The notes: generated by a model not told the origin, from the sequence alone. A DNA stretch of 64,000 nt from Luteibacter anthropi (GCF_011759365.1 NZ_JAARLZ010000004.1:310001-374000); one strand, 5' to 3'; shown: positions 37,411-46,066, counted from the stretch's first letter. A program made the numbers and translations.

Positions 37411-39285
37411 TTATTTCAGCGGGGTGGCGATGGCGCCGATCAGGTCCTTGCCATCGCCGCGCACGAGGTGCGGGTACTTCAGGCCGTCGTGGTAGTTCAC
37501 CGTGACGTGGCGGTAGTCGTCCACATCCTTGATCAGGAAGTCGATGGGCGCCGTGGTGCCCTTGGCCTCGGTGATGGCGTCCTTGAGGCCCTGGCCCGAG
37601 AAGTCCTTGCCGTTGACGGCCACGATGGTCACGCCGGGCACGAGGCCGGCCCTGGCTGCCAGGCCCTCCCATTGCGCGTCGCGCACTTCACCCTTGGCAC
37701 TCACCGAAATGCCCAGCGAATAGCTGAGATTGATGTTGCCACGGGTCTTCTCCGACGTCTTGGCGAAGGCCGACGGCTTGTCGTCGTAGACCAGCTTCCA
37801 GCCACCGCCTTCGATGCCGTGCTCCGGAAGCGCATTGCCGTGGTCGTCCAGGCGCTGACGCAGGAAGCTCTTCCAGTCGTACGGTTGCACGCTGTTGAGT
37901 GTGTTCACCACATCGTCGAAGGTATAGGTCTTCGGCACGTAGCTGCCGTTGTCCACACCATGGAATGCACGCGCGAATTCATCCAGCGTGTGCTTGCCAC
38001 CGGAGAGTTCGCGGATCTTCGTATCGACGTCGAGCCAGAGCATCTGGCCTTCGGGGTAGTAGTCGGAGCTGCGGCGGTAGTTCGTCCAACCGGGGCTGGA
38101 ACCGCGCGACGACAGCGGGATGCCATCGGCGGTGTCCTGCAGCGAGCGCCACGAGCGACCCGTGCGGGCGGTCATGTCGGCAGCGATACCGGCGAGCGAA
38201 TCGCGCCACTGGTCCGGTGTCCAGATGCCCGAGCGCGCGGTGAGCACGCCCGACCAGTAATCGGTGAGGCCTTCGTACACCCATAGCAGGTCGTCCTGCA
38301 TCGGCTCGGCGAAGGTCGGCGTCCACAGGTCGGCCGGGCGGCGGAACTTGCCGTTCCACGAATGGATGTATTCGTGTGGCAGCAGCGAGCCGGCGGCGAC
38401 GTTCACGTCTGCGTCGGTAAGGAAATTGGCGGGCAGGCGATCGTCGCTGGACTGGTGGTGCTCCAGACCGAAGTGGCCCGTGTGGTCGGAGGTGACCAGC
38501 AGGAAATCGTAGTGATCGTAATGGTGGGCGCCGAACAGCTTGTTGGCCTGCACGACAAGCGCACGCTGGAGCTCCACCTGCTTGTCGGTGGGCTTCACGC
38601 CGGTGGCCGAATCGCCCGTGATATCCAGGTGCACGGGAATTTTCTGTCCCGGTGCCAGATCGACGCGGGTGAAATACTTGCCCGTCATCAGAGGCGAGTC
38701 GACCAGGTTCTCGAAGCTCACCGGCTTGAAGCTGACGGTGTCGCCACTCTGGCCCGTGGTTTCCAGGGCACTGGCGAACTTCCAGCCCGACGGCAGCTTC
38801 ACGGTCGGTTCGACGGTGATCTGGCTTACGTAGTGGCCTGCCGGGTAGAACGCCACTTCGTTGAACGACAGCGGTACGTAGTTCGGCGTGGCCGGGGCAA
38901 GGTACTCGAACTGGAGATCCAACGTGCCGACGCCGGCCGGGATGTCGAGATGGAAGGCGTACATGTCCTTCAGGTCGCGACGCCACGGGATGCGCTGGCC
39001 GTTGCCGGTGGCAATCAGGCCGGCCACGTTGGCGAGCGGACCCGCAGGGCCATGCACGCCGGGAATCCACTGCGGGTAGTAGATCGTCAGCGCACCCTGG
39101 GTGACGGGCATGCTCTCGCGCACATGGAAGATGTGGCGCTGTGCATCGCTCAGGTCGACATTGAGCTTCAGGTTGCCGGGGTAGGGCTGGTCGACGGGTG
39201 CCGGAATGTCCTGGGCAAATGCCGGAGCGGCGAGCGCCATGGCCAGGGAAGACGCGAGTAGGGCACGGCGGAGCGGGAAGCGCAT
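37411..39285 (-). CDS. M61-family (glycyl aminopeptidase-like) metallopeptidase with PDZ domain
   Basis: 624 residues from ATG 39285, which starts a clear signal peptide (MRFPLRRALLASSLAMALAA, cleaved near AFAQ). A beta-rich N-terminal domain leads to the zinc site HEYIHSWNGKFRRP near residue 305, with the downstream Glu in WVYEGLTDYWSG. A C-terminal PDZ domain (about 510-600, SVSAKGEVRDAQWEGLAARA) probably binds peptide ends. Expected to act in the periplasm as an aminopeptidase with preference for Gly or Ala. A longer start at 39324 would put non-signal residues in front. A perfect palindrome at 39324-39337 lies about 40 bases upstream of the chosen start. Confidence 0.9.
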   Translation of the reverse strand: MRFPLRRALLASSLAMALAAPAFAQDIPAPVDQPYPGNLKLNVDLSDAQRHIFHVRESMPVTQGALTIYYPQWIPGVHGPAGPLANVAGLIATGNGQRIPWRRDLKDMYAFHLDIPAGVGTLDLQFEYLAPATPNYVPLSFNEVAFYPAGHYVSQITVEPTVKLPSGWKFASALETTGQSGDTVSFKPVSFENLVDSPLMTGKYFTRVDLAPGQKIPVHLDITGDSATGVKPTDKQVELQRALVVQANKLFGAHHYDHYDFLLVTSDHTGHFGLEHHQSSDDRLPANFLTDADVNVAAGSLLPHEYIHSWNGKFRRPADLWTPTFAEPMQDDLLWVYEGLTDYWSGVLTARSGIWTPDQWRDSLAGIAADMTARTGRSWRSLQDTADGIPLSSRGSSPGWTNYRRSSDYYPEGQMLWLDVDTKIRELSGGKHTLDEFARAFHGVDNGSYVPKTYTFDDVVNTLNSVQPYDWKSFLRQRLDDHGNALPEHGIEGGGWKLVYDDKPSAFAKTSEKTRGNINLSYSLGISVSAKGEVRDAQWEGLAARAGLVPGVTIVAVNGKDFSGQGLKDAITEAKGTTAPIDFLIKDVDDYRHVTVNYHDGLKYPHLVRGDGKDLIGAIATPLK

Positions 39286-39323
39286 GGCTCGGATTCCGGC
39301 AAAAGAGGGAATCCCGATCTTCA

Positions 39324-39337
39324 TGAACGATCGTTCA
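39324..39337. promoter_or_regulatory. Perfect palindromic operator upstream of the M61 peptidase
   Basis: TGAACGATCGTTCA is a perfect 14-base palindrome 39-52 bases upstream of the peptidase start. It shares the core GAACGATCGTT with the fadH operator at 4800-4817, so one TetR-type regulator may control both. Confidence 0.45.
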
Positions 39338-39448
39338 GCCAGCCTGTGCCAGAGGTCACGGGCCGACCACGTTTGAAACGGGGGACTACGCGGCCGTGGA
39401 GGGCATGGCTAGCATGGTGGCCGGTTTCCGCTACACGTCGTGACTTCC

Positions 39449-39892
39449 ATGAAAGCACCCACCCTGCGCCGCTTCCTCAATGCGTGGCCTCCGTTTTTCT
39501 TCACCGGCATACGCGTGGTGAAGCTCGACGATTACCGGCATGCGCTGGTGCGTCTGAAGCTGGCCTGGTACAACCGGAACTACGTGCGCACGCAGTTCGG
39601 CGGCAATCTGTTTTCGATGACCGATCCGTTCTGGATGATCATGGTGCTGAAGAGCCTGGGCAACGATTACATCGTGTGGGACCAGGCGGGGGAGATCCGT
39701 TTCGTGGCGCCAGGGCGAGAGGATGTCTACGCGGAGTTCCATGTGGACGACGCCTTGCTGGATGAAATCCGCGCGGCGACGGCGGGTGGAGAGAAGTATC
39801 TGCGCTGGTTTGATACGGACATCCGCACCGCCTCGGGCGAGCTGGTGGCGACGGTACACAAGCAGTTGTATGTGAGGCGCAAGAAGCGCTGA
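39449..39892 (+). CDS. DUF4442 (hotdog-fold, thioesterase-like) protein
   Basis: 147 residues without signal or membrane segments. The sequence (FTGIRVVKLDDYRHALVRLK near residue 17, TQFGGNLFSMTDPFWMIMVL near 47, then VYAEFHVDDALLDEIRAATA) has the pattern of DUF4442, a single-hotdog family related to acyl-CoA thioesterases such as YiiD. The GGNLFSMTDPF segment is where related enzymes place the catalytic residue on the long helix. The ATG at 39449 is chosen; a GTG three codons earlier is possible and neither has a strong ribosome site. It is monocistronic, followed by a repeat element. An acyl-CoA-related role is inferred from the fold only. Confidence 0.75.
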   Translation: MKAPTLRRFLNAWPPFFFTGIRVVKLDDYRHALVRLKLAWYNRNYVRTQFGGNLFSMTDPFWMIMVLKSLGNDYIVWDQAGEIRFVAPGREDVYAEFHVDDALLDEIRAATAGGEKYLRWFDTDIRTASGELVATVHKQLYVRRKKR

Positions 39893-39925
39893 ACGAGGAG
39901 GCGATTCCCCCACCCGTATACCCCA

Positions 39926-40062
39926 CGTCGTTCCTGTGAAAACAGGAACCCAGCCCCCCGGTTTACGCATGATGCGATGGTGTCGCATCGGCCTTTACGC
40001 AGGTGATGCTGTCGCGACAACCGGTTGCATCGCGCTGGGTTCCTGCGTACGCAGGAACGACG
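39926..40062. repeat. Terminal-inverted-repeat element with hairpin arms
   Basis: Arms 39926-39954 and 40034-40062 are inverted copies starting CGTCGTTCCTG and ending CAGGAACGACG on the outside, with GCTGGG/CCCAGC inside. Each arm is also a hairpin (TTCCTG...CAGGAA; the right arm has TTCCTGCGTACGCAGGAA). The ~80-base centre has paired GATGCGAT segments. It looks like a small MITE-like or REP-type element, distinct from the main REP family, and contains no gene. Confidence 0.75.
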
Positions 40063-40097
40063 AAGGGGAGGGTGTCGCACGCAGCGACACCCGAGGC

Positions 40098-40967
40098 TCA
40101 GAACACCAGCGAGGCCATCTTGCGGCGGTAGGTGCCTACCAGTTCCGCATTGTCCAGCGTGGCGAAGGCGGCGAGCAGGCGCTTCTTTGCCTGGCCTTCG
40201 TTCCAGTCGCGCTGGCGCTTCAGGACATCGAGGAACTGGTCGAGACCGGCGGCTTCCTCGCCTTCGATGAGCAGGCGCACGCCGAGCAGGTCACGGGCTT
40301 CCCAGTCGTCGCCGTTCGTCTCGATGCGCTGGCGCAGCTCGGCCAGTGACGGGGCGCCGGCGAGGGCACGGGCCAGTTCGAGCTGGCTGCGCAGGCGGAC
40401 GGCGCGGGCATCGGTGGCGAGGTTGGCGGGCAGGGCGTCGAGTTCGGCCTGGGCCGGCTCCACGCGGCCGGCGCGCATCAGCGCCAAGGCAAGATCGAGC
40501 TTGAGTTCGGCGCGCTCAGGCTCGGCCGCGATGTCCTGCTGGATGCGGTTGATTGCGTCTTCCGGGGTTTCAACGGCGGCCGGGGCCTCTTCTTCCGTAC
40601 CGGCTTCGCCGGCCACGATCCCATTACGGGCGAGGAACTCACGGATCTGCCCCTCCGGCTGCGCACCGGCGAAGCCGTCGGCCATCTGGCCATCCTTGAT
40701 GAGGATGACCGTGGGGATGCTGCGGACGCCGAACATGGCGGCGAGCTGCTGCTCGGCATCGACGTCGATCTTGGCAAGGCGGAACGCGCCGTTGAACTCG
40801 ATGGCGAGCTTTTCGAGGATGGGGCCCAGCGATTTGCAGGGGCCGCACCACTCGGCCCACAGGTCGACCAGGACCGGGGTTTGCATCGACGCCTGGACGA
40901 CCTCGCTCTCGAACCCTGCCGTGGTCGCGTCGAAGATGTGTTCGCTGGTGCTCGGGGCGCTGCTCAC
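40098..40967 (-). CDS. cnoX: Thioredoxin-domain co-chaperone CnoX (YbbN)
   Basis: 289 residues. An N-terminal thioredoxin domain with active site WCGPC in DLWAEWCGPCKSLGPILEK near residue 36 is followed by a linker (about 120-145). A TPR-like alpha-helical region follows (about 145-289: INRIQQDIAAEPERAELKLD, then an AQAELDALPAN repeat). This is the layout of YbbN/CnoX, a chaperedoxin that protects and transfers clients to GroEL under oxidative chlorine stress in E. coli. Here both cysteines are present, whereas E. coli CnoX has SQHC. The start is GTG 40967 with AGGAG eight bases ahead; longer in-frame starts are not supported. It is divergent from the pqi operon. Confidence 0.9.
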   Translation of the reverse strand: MSSAPSTSEHIFDATTAGFESEVVQASMQTPVLVDLWAEWCGPCKSLGPILEKLAIEFNGAFRLAKIDVDAEQQLAAMFGVRSIPTVILIKDGQMADGFAGAQPEGQIREFLARNGIVAGEAGTEEEAPAAVETPEDAINRIQQDIAAEPERAELKLDLALALMRAGRVEPAQAELDALPANLATDARAVRLRSQLELARALAGAPSLAELRQRIETNGDDWEARDLLGVRLLIEGEEAAGLDQFLDVLKRQRDWNEGQAKKRLLAAFATLDNAELVGTYRRKMASLVF

Positions 40968-41138
40968 GGGAAAACTCCTGGGTACGATGGCTATGTGCGG
41001 AAAATCGGGTAAGCCCGCAAGCATATCAAGGCCCTGACAGCCCATCAGCGACCCGGTCGGCGGCTTCGTCATGCGCCGTTTACGCGGATTTGCGATCATA
41101 CGCCACCGGGCCAGTGCGGCCTCGCGCCACTGGAACGC

Positions 41139-41750
41139 ATGGACAAGGCCCCCTCCCTCATCGTCTGCGAACACTGCGATACCGTGTATCAGCGGCGACA
41201 CCTTGCCCGGGGTGAGGTGGCCCGTTGCAGCGTCTGCGGCGCCGTCCTCGAACGGCATCAATGGCTTGGCGTCGACGGGCAGCTGGCGCTCATCCTCTCC
41301 GCGCTCATCGTGTTCGTCATCGCCAACGTGTCGCCCATCGTCACCCTGGGCCTTTCCGGCATGCTGGCCGATACCACGCTATGGGGTGCCGTCATCGCCA
41401 TGTGGCAGGACGATGCCCAGGTCGTGGCGGTGCTGACGGCGCTGACCCTGTTCTTCTTTCCGCTGTCGCAGATCCTGCTGTTCGGCTGGGTGCTGTGGTT
41501 CGCCCGTCAGGGGCGCCGCGCGCCCGGATTCCGCGAGGCCATGTCGGCGCTGGTGAGGCTGAAGCCCTGGAGCATGATCGAGGTCTTCATGCTGGGCGTG
41601 CTGGTGGCGGTGGTAAAGGCCCACACCTATTTCGACGTGATTCCCGGTGCTGGCATCTGGGCCTTCGGCTTTCTCACCATCCTGATCACGGTGTTCGCGA
41701 GCCACGATCCGCGCAACCTGTGGGATATCACCCGCGAGGACGCCCGATGA
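41139..41750 (+). CDS. pqiA: Paraquat-inducible protein A, first copy (PqiA N-half)
   Basis: 203-residue inner-membrane protein with an N-terminal zinc-ribbon-like part (VCEHCDTVY and CSVCGA, two CxxC pairs) and four membrane helices. PqiA proteins partner with MCE protein PqiB in moving lipids between inner and outer membranes and are needed for envelope integrity. E. coli PqiA is a single ~417-residue protein with two such halves; here the halves are separate genes, this one and the next, joined by an ATGA overlap. Start at ATG 41139. It is the first gene of a four-gene operon in which every junction overlaps by four bases. Confidence 0.9.
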   Translation: MDKAPSLIVCEHCDTVYQRRHLARGEVARCSVCGAVLERHQWLGVDGQLALILSALIVFVIANVSPIVTLGLSGMLADTTLWGAVIAMWQDDAQVVAVLTALTLFFFPLSQILLFGWVLWFARQGRRAPGFREAMSALVRLKPWSMIEVFMLGVLVAVVKAHTYFDVIPGAGIWAFGFLTILITVFASHDPRNLWDITREDAR

Positions 41751-42367
41751 GCGCGCTGCCGAGGGCCCGTGAGCTGGGCATGATGAGCTGCCATGTGTGC
41801 CGGCTGGTTACCACGTATTCGGAAGACCCGCATGCCTGCTGCCCGCGTTGCGGCAACGCCCTGCACATCCGCAAGCGCGGCAGCCTGGGGCGGGCCTGGG
41901 CGCTGCTGATCGCCGCGGCCATCTTCTACCTGCCGGCCAACCTGTTTCCGATCATGCGGACGCAGAGCCTGTTCAGCAAGGACGACAACACGATCCTGAG
42001 CGGCATCGTGGAGCTATGGCGGGCCGGTTCGCCCGACCTGGCGATCATCGTCTTCACGGCGAGCATCGTGGTGCCCATGCTCAAATTCATCATCCTGGGC
42101 TACCTGCTGGTGTCTGTGCAGCGGTCCAGCAACTGGGGTTCGCGCCAGCGGGCGAAGCTTTATCGCTTCGTGGAGCTGGTGGGGTACTGGTCGATGCTCG
42201 ATGTCTTCGTCGTCGCCATTCTCTCCGCCCTGGTGCATTTCAAGGTGCTTTCCCGCGTCGAGCCGCTGCCCGGCGTGGTGTATTTCGGCATGGTCGTCGT
42301 CCTGACGATGTTTTCGGCCATGAGCTTCGATCCCCGGCTTATCTGGGACAACAGGAAATCGCAATGA
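41747..42367 (+). CDS. pqiA: Paraquat-inducible protein A, second copy (PqiA C-half)
   Basis: 206-residue membrane protein with the same plan as its neighbour: CHVC and CPRCG zinc-ribbon cysteines, then four hydrophobic segments (ALLIAAAIFYLPANLFPIMR and onwards) with the family FYLPANLFPIM motif at the start of the first helix. It corresponds to the second half of fused PqiA. Starts at ATG 41747, overlapping the preceding stop by four bases, and its own stop overlaps pqiB. Expected to form an inner-membrane complex with PqiB. Confidence 0.9.
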   Translation: MSALPRARELGMMSCHVCRLVTTYSEDPHACCPRCGNALHIRKRGSLGRAWALLIAAAIFYLPANLFPIMRTQSLFSKDDNTILSGIVELWRAGSPDLAIIVFTASIVVPMLKFIILGYLLVSVQRSSNWGSRQRAKLYRFVELVGYWSMLDVFVVAILSALVHFKVLSRVEPLPGVVYFGMVVVLTMFSAMSFDPRLIWDNRKSQ

Positions 42368-44049
42368 GCGACACCAATCAAGGAAACTCGCCGCGCGAGG
42401 ACGAGCTGCCCCAGCCGGAAGTGCGTCGCTCGAAAATCGGCATCTCGCTGATCTGGCTGGTGCCCATCGTGGCGGCCGCGGTCGGCATCTCGCTGCTGGT
42501 AAGCCATTACCTGTCGGCGGGGCCGCGCATCACCGTCACCTTCCTCACGGCCGAAGGCATCGAGGCAGGCAAGACCCAGGTCAAGTACAAGAACGTGGTG
42601 ATCGGCAAGGTCACCAACATGCGCCTGTCGAAAGACCGCACGCACGTCTCGGTGATGATCGACCTGGAGAAAGACGCCCACGGCTTCGCCACCAAGGGCA
42701 CGCGCTACTGGGTGGTGCGTCCGCGCGTGGGTGCCAGCGGCGTGTCGGGTATCGATACCTTGCTGTCGGGTGCCTTCATCGGTGCCGATGCGGGGGCTTC
42801 CGACGATGAGCAGGACGACTTCACCGGACTGGAAACGCCGCCTGCGGTAACGCATGGCGCACCGGGTCGCCGCTTCACGCTGCATGCCGCCGATCTGGGC
42901 TCGCTGGATATCGGCTCGCCCGTCTATTACCGCCGCATCCAGGTGGGTCGCATCGTGTCCTACCAGCTCGACGAAGACGGCAAGGGCGTGTCGCTGCAGC
43001 TGTTTGTCGATGGCCCCAACGACCGCTTCGTCACCAAGGACACGCGCTTCTGGAATGCCAGTGGCGTCGACGTGTCGCTGGGTGCCGACGGCCTGAAGTT
43101 GAACACGCAGTCGCTGGCAACCGTGATTGCAGGCGGCGTGGCGTTCCAGAGCCCTGCGGGCCCGCAGCATGATGAAACGCCGGCGCCGGAGATGAACGAA
43201 TTCACCCTGTTCGGCGACCAGACCACGGCGCTCGCGCCGCCGGATGGCAAGGCGCGTTATATCCGCATGCGTTTCGCGCACTCGCTGCGCGGGCTCAACG
43301 TCGATGCCCCGGTGGAACTGCTGGGCATGAAGATCGGTCGCGTCGTCTCCGTCAACCTCGACTACGACCCGAAGAGCCAGACCTTCCCGGTCATCGTGGG
43401 CGCCGTGGTCTATCCGCAGCGCCTCGGCCAGGCGGCCGACAAGCTGGCCAAGGCCGTGGGCGGCGACGAAGACCAGGCCTTCCCGAAGATCATGAGCGGC
43501 CTCGTGGCCCACGGCCTGCGTGCGCAGGCGCGTAACGGCAACCTGCTCACCGGCCAGTTGTACATCGCCCTCGACTTCGACCCGAAGGCGCCCAAGGCCA
43601 CGCTCGACCCGAATGCCAAGCCGGTGGAGATCCCGACCACGCCGGGCGATTTCGATCACCTGCAGGAGCAGCTGTCGAGCATCATCGACAAGGTGCAGAA
43701 GATTCCCTTCGACTCCATCGGCAAGAACCTCGACGGCAGCCTGAAGGAGCTTCACGGCACGCTCAAGCAGGTCAACAGCGACCTGCTGCCGGAGGCGAAG
43801 AAGACGCTCCAGGGCGTGAATACCACGATGGGCACGGCCAACCAGGCGTTGTCGGAGGACTCCCCGCTGCAGCAGAACATCGGCAACACGATGGAAGAAC
43901 TGCAGCGCACGATCCGTTCGGTTCGCATCTTCACCGATTACCTCGGTCGTCATCCGGAAGCCTTGCTGCGCGGTCGCGGTGCCGATGCACCCGCACCGAA
44001 GCTCACCGCACCGTCGACCTCCAAGCAGGGCAAGGAAGAACAGCCATGA
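42364..44049 (+). CDS. pqiB: MCE-domain lipid transport protein PqiB
   Basis: 561 residues. One N-terminal transmembrane helix (about 21-43, ISLIWLVPIVAAAVGISLLV) anchors a periplasmic part with three MlaD/MCE domains in series. Each begins with a glycine-rich strand (TVTFLTAEGIEAGKTQVKYK; ADLGSLDIGSPVYYRRIQVG; AHSLRGLNVDAPVELLGMKI). A long helical C-terminus (about 440-530) follows. In E. coli, PqiB hexamers stack into a tube that spans the periplasm for lipid passage. ATG 42364 overlaps the pqiA stop and the last codons overlap pqiC, so the stoichiometry is probably set by translational coupling. Length and domain order match the family. Confidence 0.93.
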   Translation: MSDTNQGNSPREDELPQPEVRRSKIGISLIWLVPIVAAAVGISLLVSHYLSAGPRITVTFLTAEGIEAGKTQVKYKNVVIGKVTNMRLSKDRTHVSVMIDLEKDAHGFATKGTRYWVVRPRVGASGVSGIDTLLSGAFIGADAGASDDEQDDFTGLETPPAVTHGAPGRRFTLHAADLGSLDIGSPVYYRRIQVGRIVSYQLDEDGKGVSLQLFVDGPNDRFVTKDTRFWNASGVDVSLGADGLKLNTQSLATVIAGGVAFQSPAGPQHDETPAPEMNEFTLFGDQTTALAPPDGKARYIRMRFAHSLRGLNVDAPVELLGMKIGRVVSVNLDYDPKSQTFPVIVGAVVYPQRLGQAADKLAKAVGGDEDQAFPKIMSGLVAHGLRAQARNGNLLTGQLYIALDFDPKAPKATLDPNAKPVEIPTTPGDFDHLQEQLSSIIDKVQKIPFDSIGKNLDGSLKELHGTLKQVNSDLLPEAKKTLQGVNTTMGTANQALSEDSPLQQNIGNTMEELQRTIRSVRIFTDYLGRHPEALLRGRGADAPAPKLTAPSTSKQGKEEQP

Positions 44050-44633
44050 CCACCATCCTCCGCCTTGTCGGCGCCACCACCCTGCTCACCGCCCTCGCGG
44101 CGTGCTCATCGGCGCCGACGCATTTCCACACGCTGGTGCCGCGCTCGGTGTCGCCCGTGACCACGGCAGCACCGTTCAACATCGATGTTCAGGCGGTCAA
44201 CGTACCGCCTCAGGTGGACCAGCCGGCGATGGTGTTGCGCCAGGGTGTCAGCACCATCGCGGTGATGGATGGCGAGCGCTGGGCATCGCCGCTGGGTGAC
44301 GAGATCCGTGGCGCCCTGTCGGCCGATCTGGCGGCACGCCTAGGTACCCACGACGTGCACGGCCTGCCGCGCGGCAAGGAGCCCACGGTGCGGGTACAGG
44401 TGGATGTGCGCCGCTTCGACTCCGAGCTGGGTGGCGATGCCACGCTGGAAGCTGCCTGGTCGGTCCGTGGCAAGGATCAGGCCGCCACCTGCACCTCCCG
44501 GGTGGTCCAGCCGGCCGGTGGCAGCTACGACACCCTGGTGGACGCTCACCAGCGGGCCCTGGGTCAGCTCTCCGACGAGATCGCCATCGCCGTGCGGGCG
44601 GTGGCCAACGGGCAGGCTTCGGCCTGCCGCTGA
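44046..44633 (+). CDS. pqiC: Outer-membrane lipoprotein PqiC
   Basis: 195-residue lipoprotein. Signal sequence with lipobox LAACSS (Cys about 20), then a small alpha/beta domain of the PqiC/YmbA family (HFHTLVPRSVSP, the typical family opening, and VPPQVDQPAMVLR). It is the outer-membrane end of the Pqi lipid-transport system and binds the PqiB tube. ATG 44046 overlaps the pqiB stop (ATGA). It is the last gene of the operon, with an REP pair after it. Confidence 0.92.
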   Translation: MTTILRLVGATTLLTALAACSSAPTHFHTLVPRSVSPVTTAAPFNIDVQAVNVPPQVDQPAMVLRQGVSTIAVMDGERWASPLGDEIRGALSADLAARLGTHDVHGLPRGKEPTVRVQVDVRRFDSELGGDATLEAAWSVRGKDQAATCTSRVVQPAGGSYDTLVDAHQRALGQLSDEIAIAVRAVANGQASACR

Positions 44634-44682
44634 TCGCATCGGTCGTCGCTCCGCGTCTGTCGCGGTCGGGACGCCGTGCCTG

Positions 44683-44769
44683 TGTAGGAGCGCGCTTTGC
44701 GCGCGACCGGTTGGATCGGAAAGCATCAGCACCCCGCATCACCGGTCGCGCGCAAGGCGCGCTCCTACA
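44683..44769. repeat. Inverted REP pair
   Basis: Arms at 44683-44710 and 44742-44769. The second arm overlaps the 3' end of the cysteine-synthase-like gene and provides its TAG stop. Confidence 0.9.
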
Positions 44770-45775
44770 CCAGCCAGTCGGGCACCGGGATGCCCTTGCC
44801 GCGCAGGAAGTCAGGATTGAACAGCTTCGCCTGATAGCGCATCCCGCCATCGCATAGCACCGTCACGATGGTGTGCCCCGGCCCCAGCTCCCGCGCCAGG
44901 CGGATCGCCCCGGCCACGTTCACTCCGCTGGAGCCGCCTACGCAGTAGCCCTCGTCCCGTAGCAAGGCGTGAAGCAGGGGCACCGATTCCGTATCCTCGA
45001 TCGACCAGGCCCGGTCCACGGGCGCATCGGCGAAGTTGGCCGTGATCCGGCTGCTGCCGATGCCCTCGCTGATCGACGAGCCTTCGGCCACCAGCTCACC
45101 GGTGTTGATGAAGCGCGCCAGGGCGGAGCCCGCCGGATCGGCCAGGGCCACCCGTAGCGCCGGATTTCGGGCCTTCAGCGCACGTCCGACCCCCGCCAGG
45201 GTGCCCCCGGTGCCGGCTGCGCAGACGAAGCCGTCCACGTTCCCCGAGGTCTGCTCCCAGATCTCAGGCCCCGTGTGCGCTTCGTGCCAGTCGCGGTTGG
45301 CCGTGTTGTCGAACTGGTTGGCGAACCACGCGCTGCCGGGGGAGGTGGCGTTCAGCTCCCCGGCCAGCGCCCGGGCGATGTGGACGTAGTGCTTCGGGTC
45401 CTTGAACGGCACTGCCGGCACCAGCCGTACCTCGGCGCCCGTGACCCGCAGGGCATCGATCTTCTCCCGGCTCTGGGTGTCGGGCATCACGATGACCGTG
45501 CGATAGCCCCGGCTGTTGCCCAGCAGGGCCAGGCCGATGCCGGTATTGCCCGCCGTCCCCTCCACGATGCTGCCGCCGGGCCGGATCAGGCCACGTCGTT
45601 CGGCGTCATCCAGCAAGCCCAGGGCTGTGCGGTCCTTGACCGAGCCGCCGGGGCTGAGGAACTCGGCCTTGGCGAGGATCTCGCAGCCGGTGGCTTCCGA
45701 GGCCTGGCGCAGGCGGACGAGGGGAGTGTGGCCGATGCCGGCGGAGAAGGTGGCGTGGGTGGTCATGGGGGGCAT
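44765..45775 (-). CDS. PLP-dependent cysteine synthase family protein
   Basis: 336-residue fold-type II PLP enzyme. The PLP lysine is in the segment LSPGGSVKDRTALGLLDDAE near residue 47. The substrate-binding loop is GTAGNTGIG near 76 and the phosphate-binding loop is CAAGTGGTLAGVG near 185. The C-terminal GGSSGVNV is the serine-phosphate loop common to CysK/CysM/CBS enzymes. It probably makes cysteine (from O-acetylserine) or a related beta-replacement product. It differs from housekeeping CysK in the GTAGNTGIG loop and resembles the longer Pseudomonas-type paralogues, so I give no symbol. ATG 45775 and 45766 are both possible starts. It is divergent from the met operon, consistent with sulfur metabolism. 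The stop codon lies inside an REP copy. Confidence 0.85.
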   Translation of the reverse strand: MPPMTTHATFSAGIGHTPLVRLRQASEATGCEILAKAEFLSPGGSVKDRTALGLLDDAERRGLIRPGGSIVEGTAGNTGIGLALLGNSRGYRTVIVMPDTQSREKIDALRVTGAEVRLVPAVPFKDPKHYVHIARALAGELNATSPGSAWFANQFDNTANRDWHEAHTGPEIWEQTSGNVDGFVCAAGTGGTLAGVGRALKARNPALRVALADPAGSALARFINTGELVAEGSSISEGIGSSRITANFADAPVDRAWSIEDTESVPLLHALLRDEGYCVGGSSGVNVAGAIRLARELGPGHTIVTVLCDGGMRYQAKLFNPDFLRGKGIPVPDWLV

Positions 45776-45906
45776 GGTAAAGGGCCGGGGCGCCCGCGAT
45801 AACCCGTCATCTCACATGGAGGCTGGGGCTGCCCCGGCAGGTCGCGGATTCCTGCGGCGCTTATTTCTTCCGGTTGGATTCCTGTGAATGGACGGGTCTC
45901 ACGGTT

Positions 45907-45916
45907 TGGACGTCCA
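45907..45916. promoter_or_regulatory. Palindrome TGGACGTCCA upstream of the cysteine-synthase-like gene
   Basis: A perfect 10-base palindrome about 130 bases before the minus-strand start. A sister palindrome, TAGACGTCTA, lies 113 bases away at 46020-46029, and GGACGTCC also occurs at 16785-16792. It may be an operator; the regulator is unknown. Confidence 0.3.
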
Positions 45917-46019
45917 TATGAATAATGGCCGGGAATCGCCTTGAGACTTCGGTGCGCACAGCGCATGGTTGCCCTTTATGGCTTGAGTCAGGTGTCTGTT
46001 TGGATGCGTGATAGATGTA

Positions 46020-46066
46020 TAGACGTCTAAACGGCTGTTGACACCCCATGGATCGAGGCGTATCGT
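46020..46066 (+). promoter_or_regulatory. Promoter of the metX-metB-hom operon with flanking palindrome
   Basis: TTGACA at 46038-46043 and TATCGT at 46061-46066 are spaced by 17 bases, and transcription would start just before the SAM riboswitch. The perfect palindrome TAGACGTCTA (46020-46029) abuts the -35. It contains AGACGTCT, the enterobacterial MetJ box sequence, though MetJ is not expected in this lineage. Confidence 0.6.

Noticed and set aside
39285-39324. Longer start for the M61 peptidase at 39324
   Set aside because: It would place 13 non-signal residues before a clear signal peptide and would overlap the palindromic operator.
46021-46028. AGACGTCT as a MetJ operator
   Set aside because: The sequence is identical to a MetJ box, but only one copy is present where MetJ needs tandem boxes, and MetJ is not expected outside enterobacteria and relatives; kept only as a generic palindrome.
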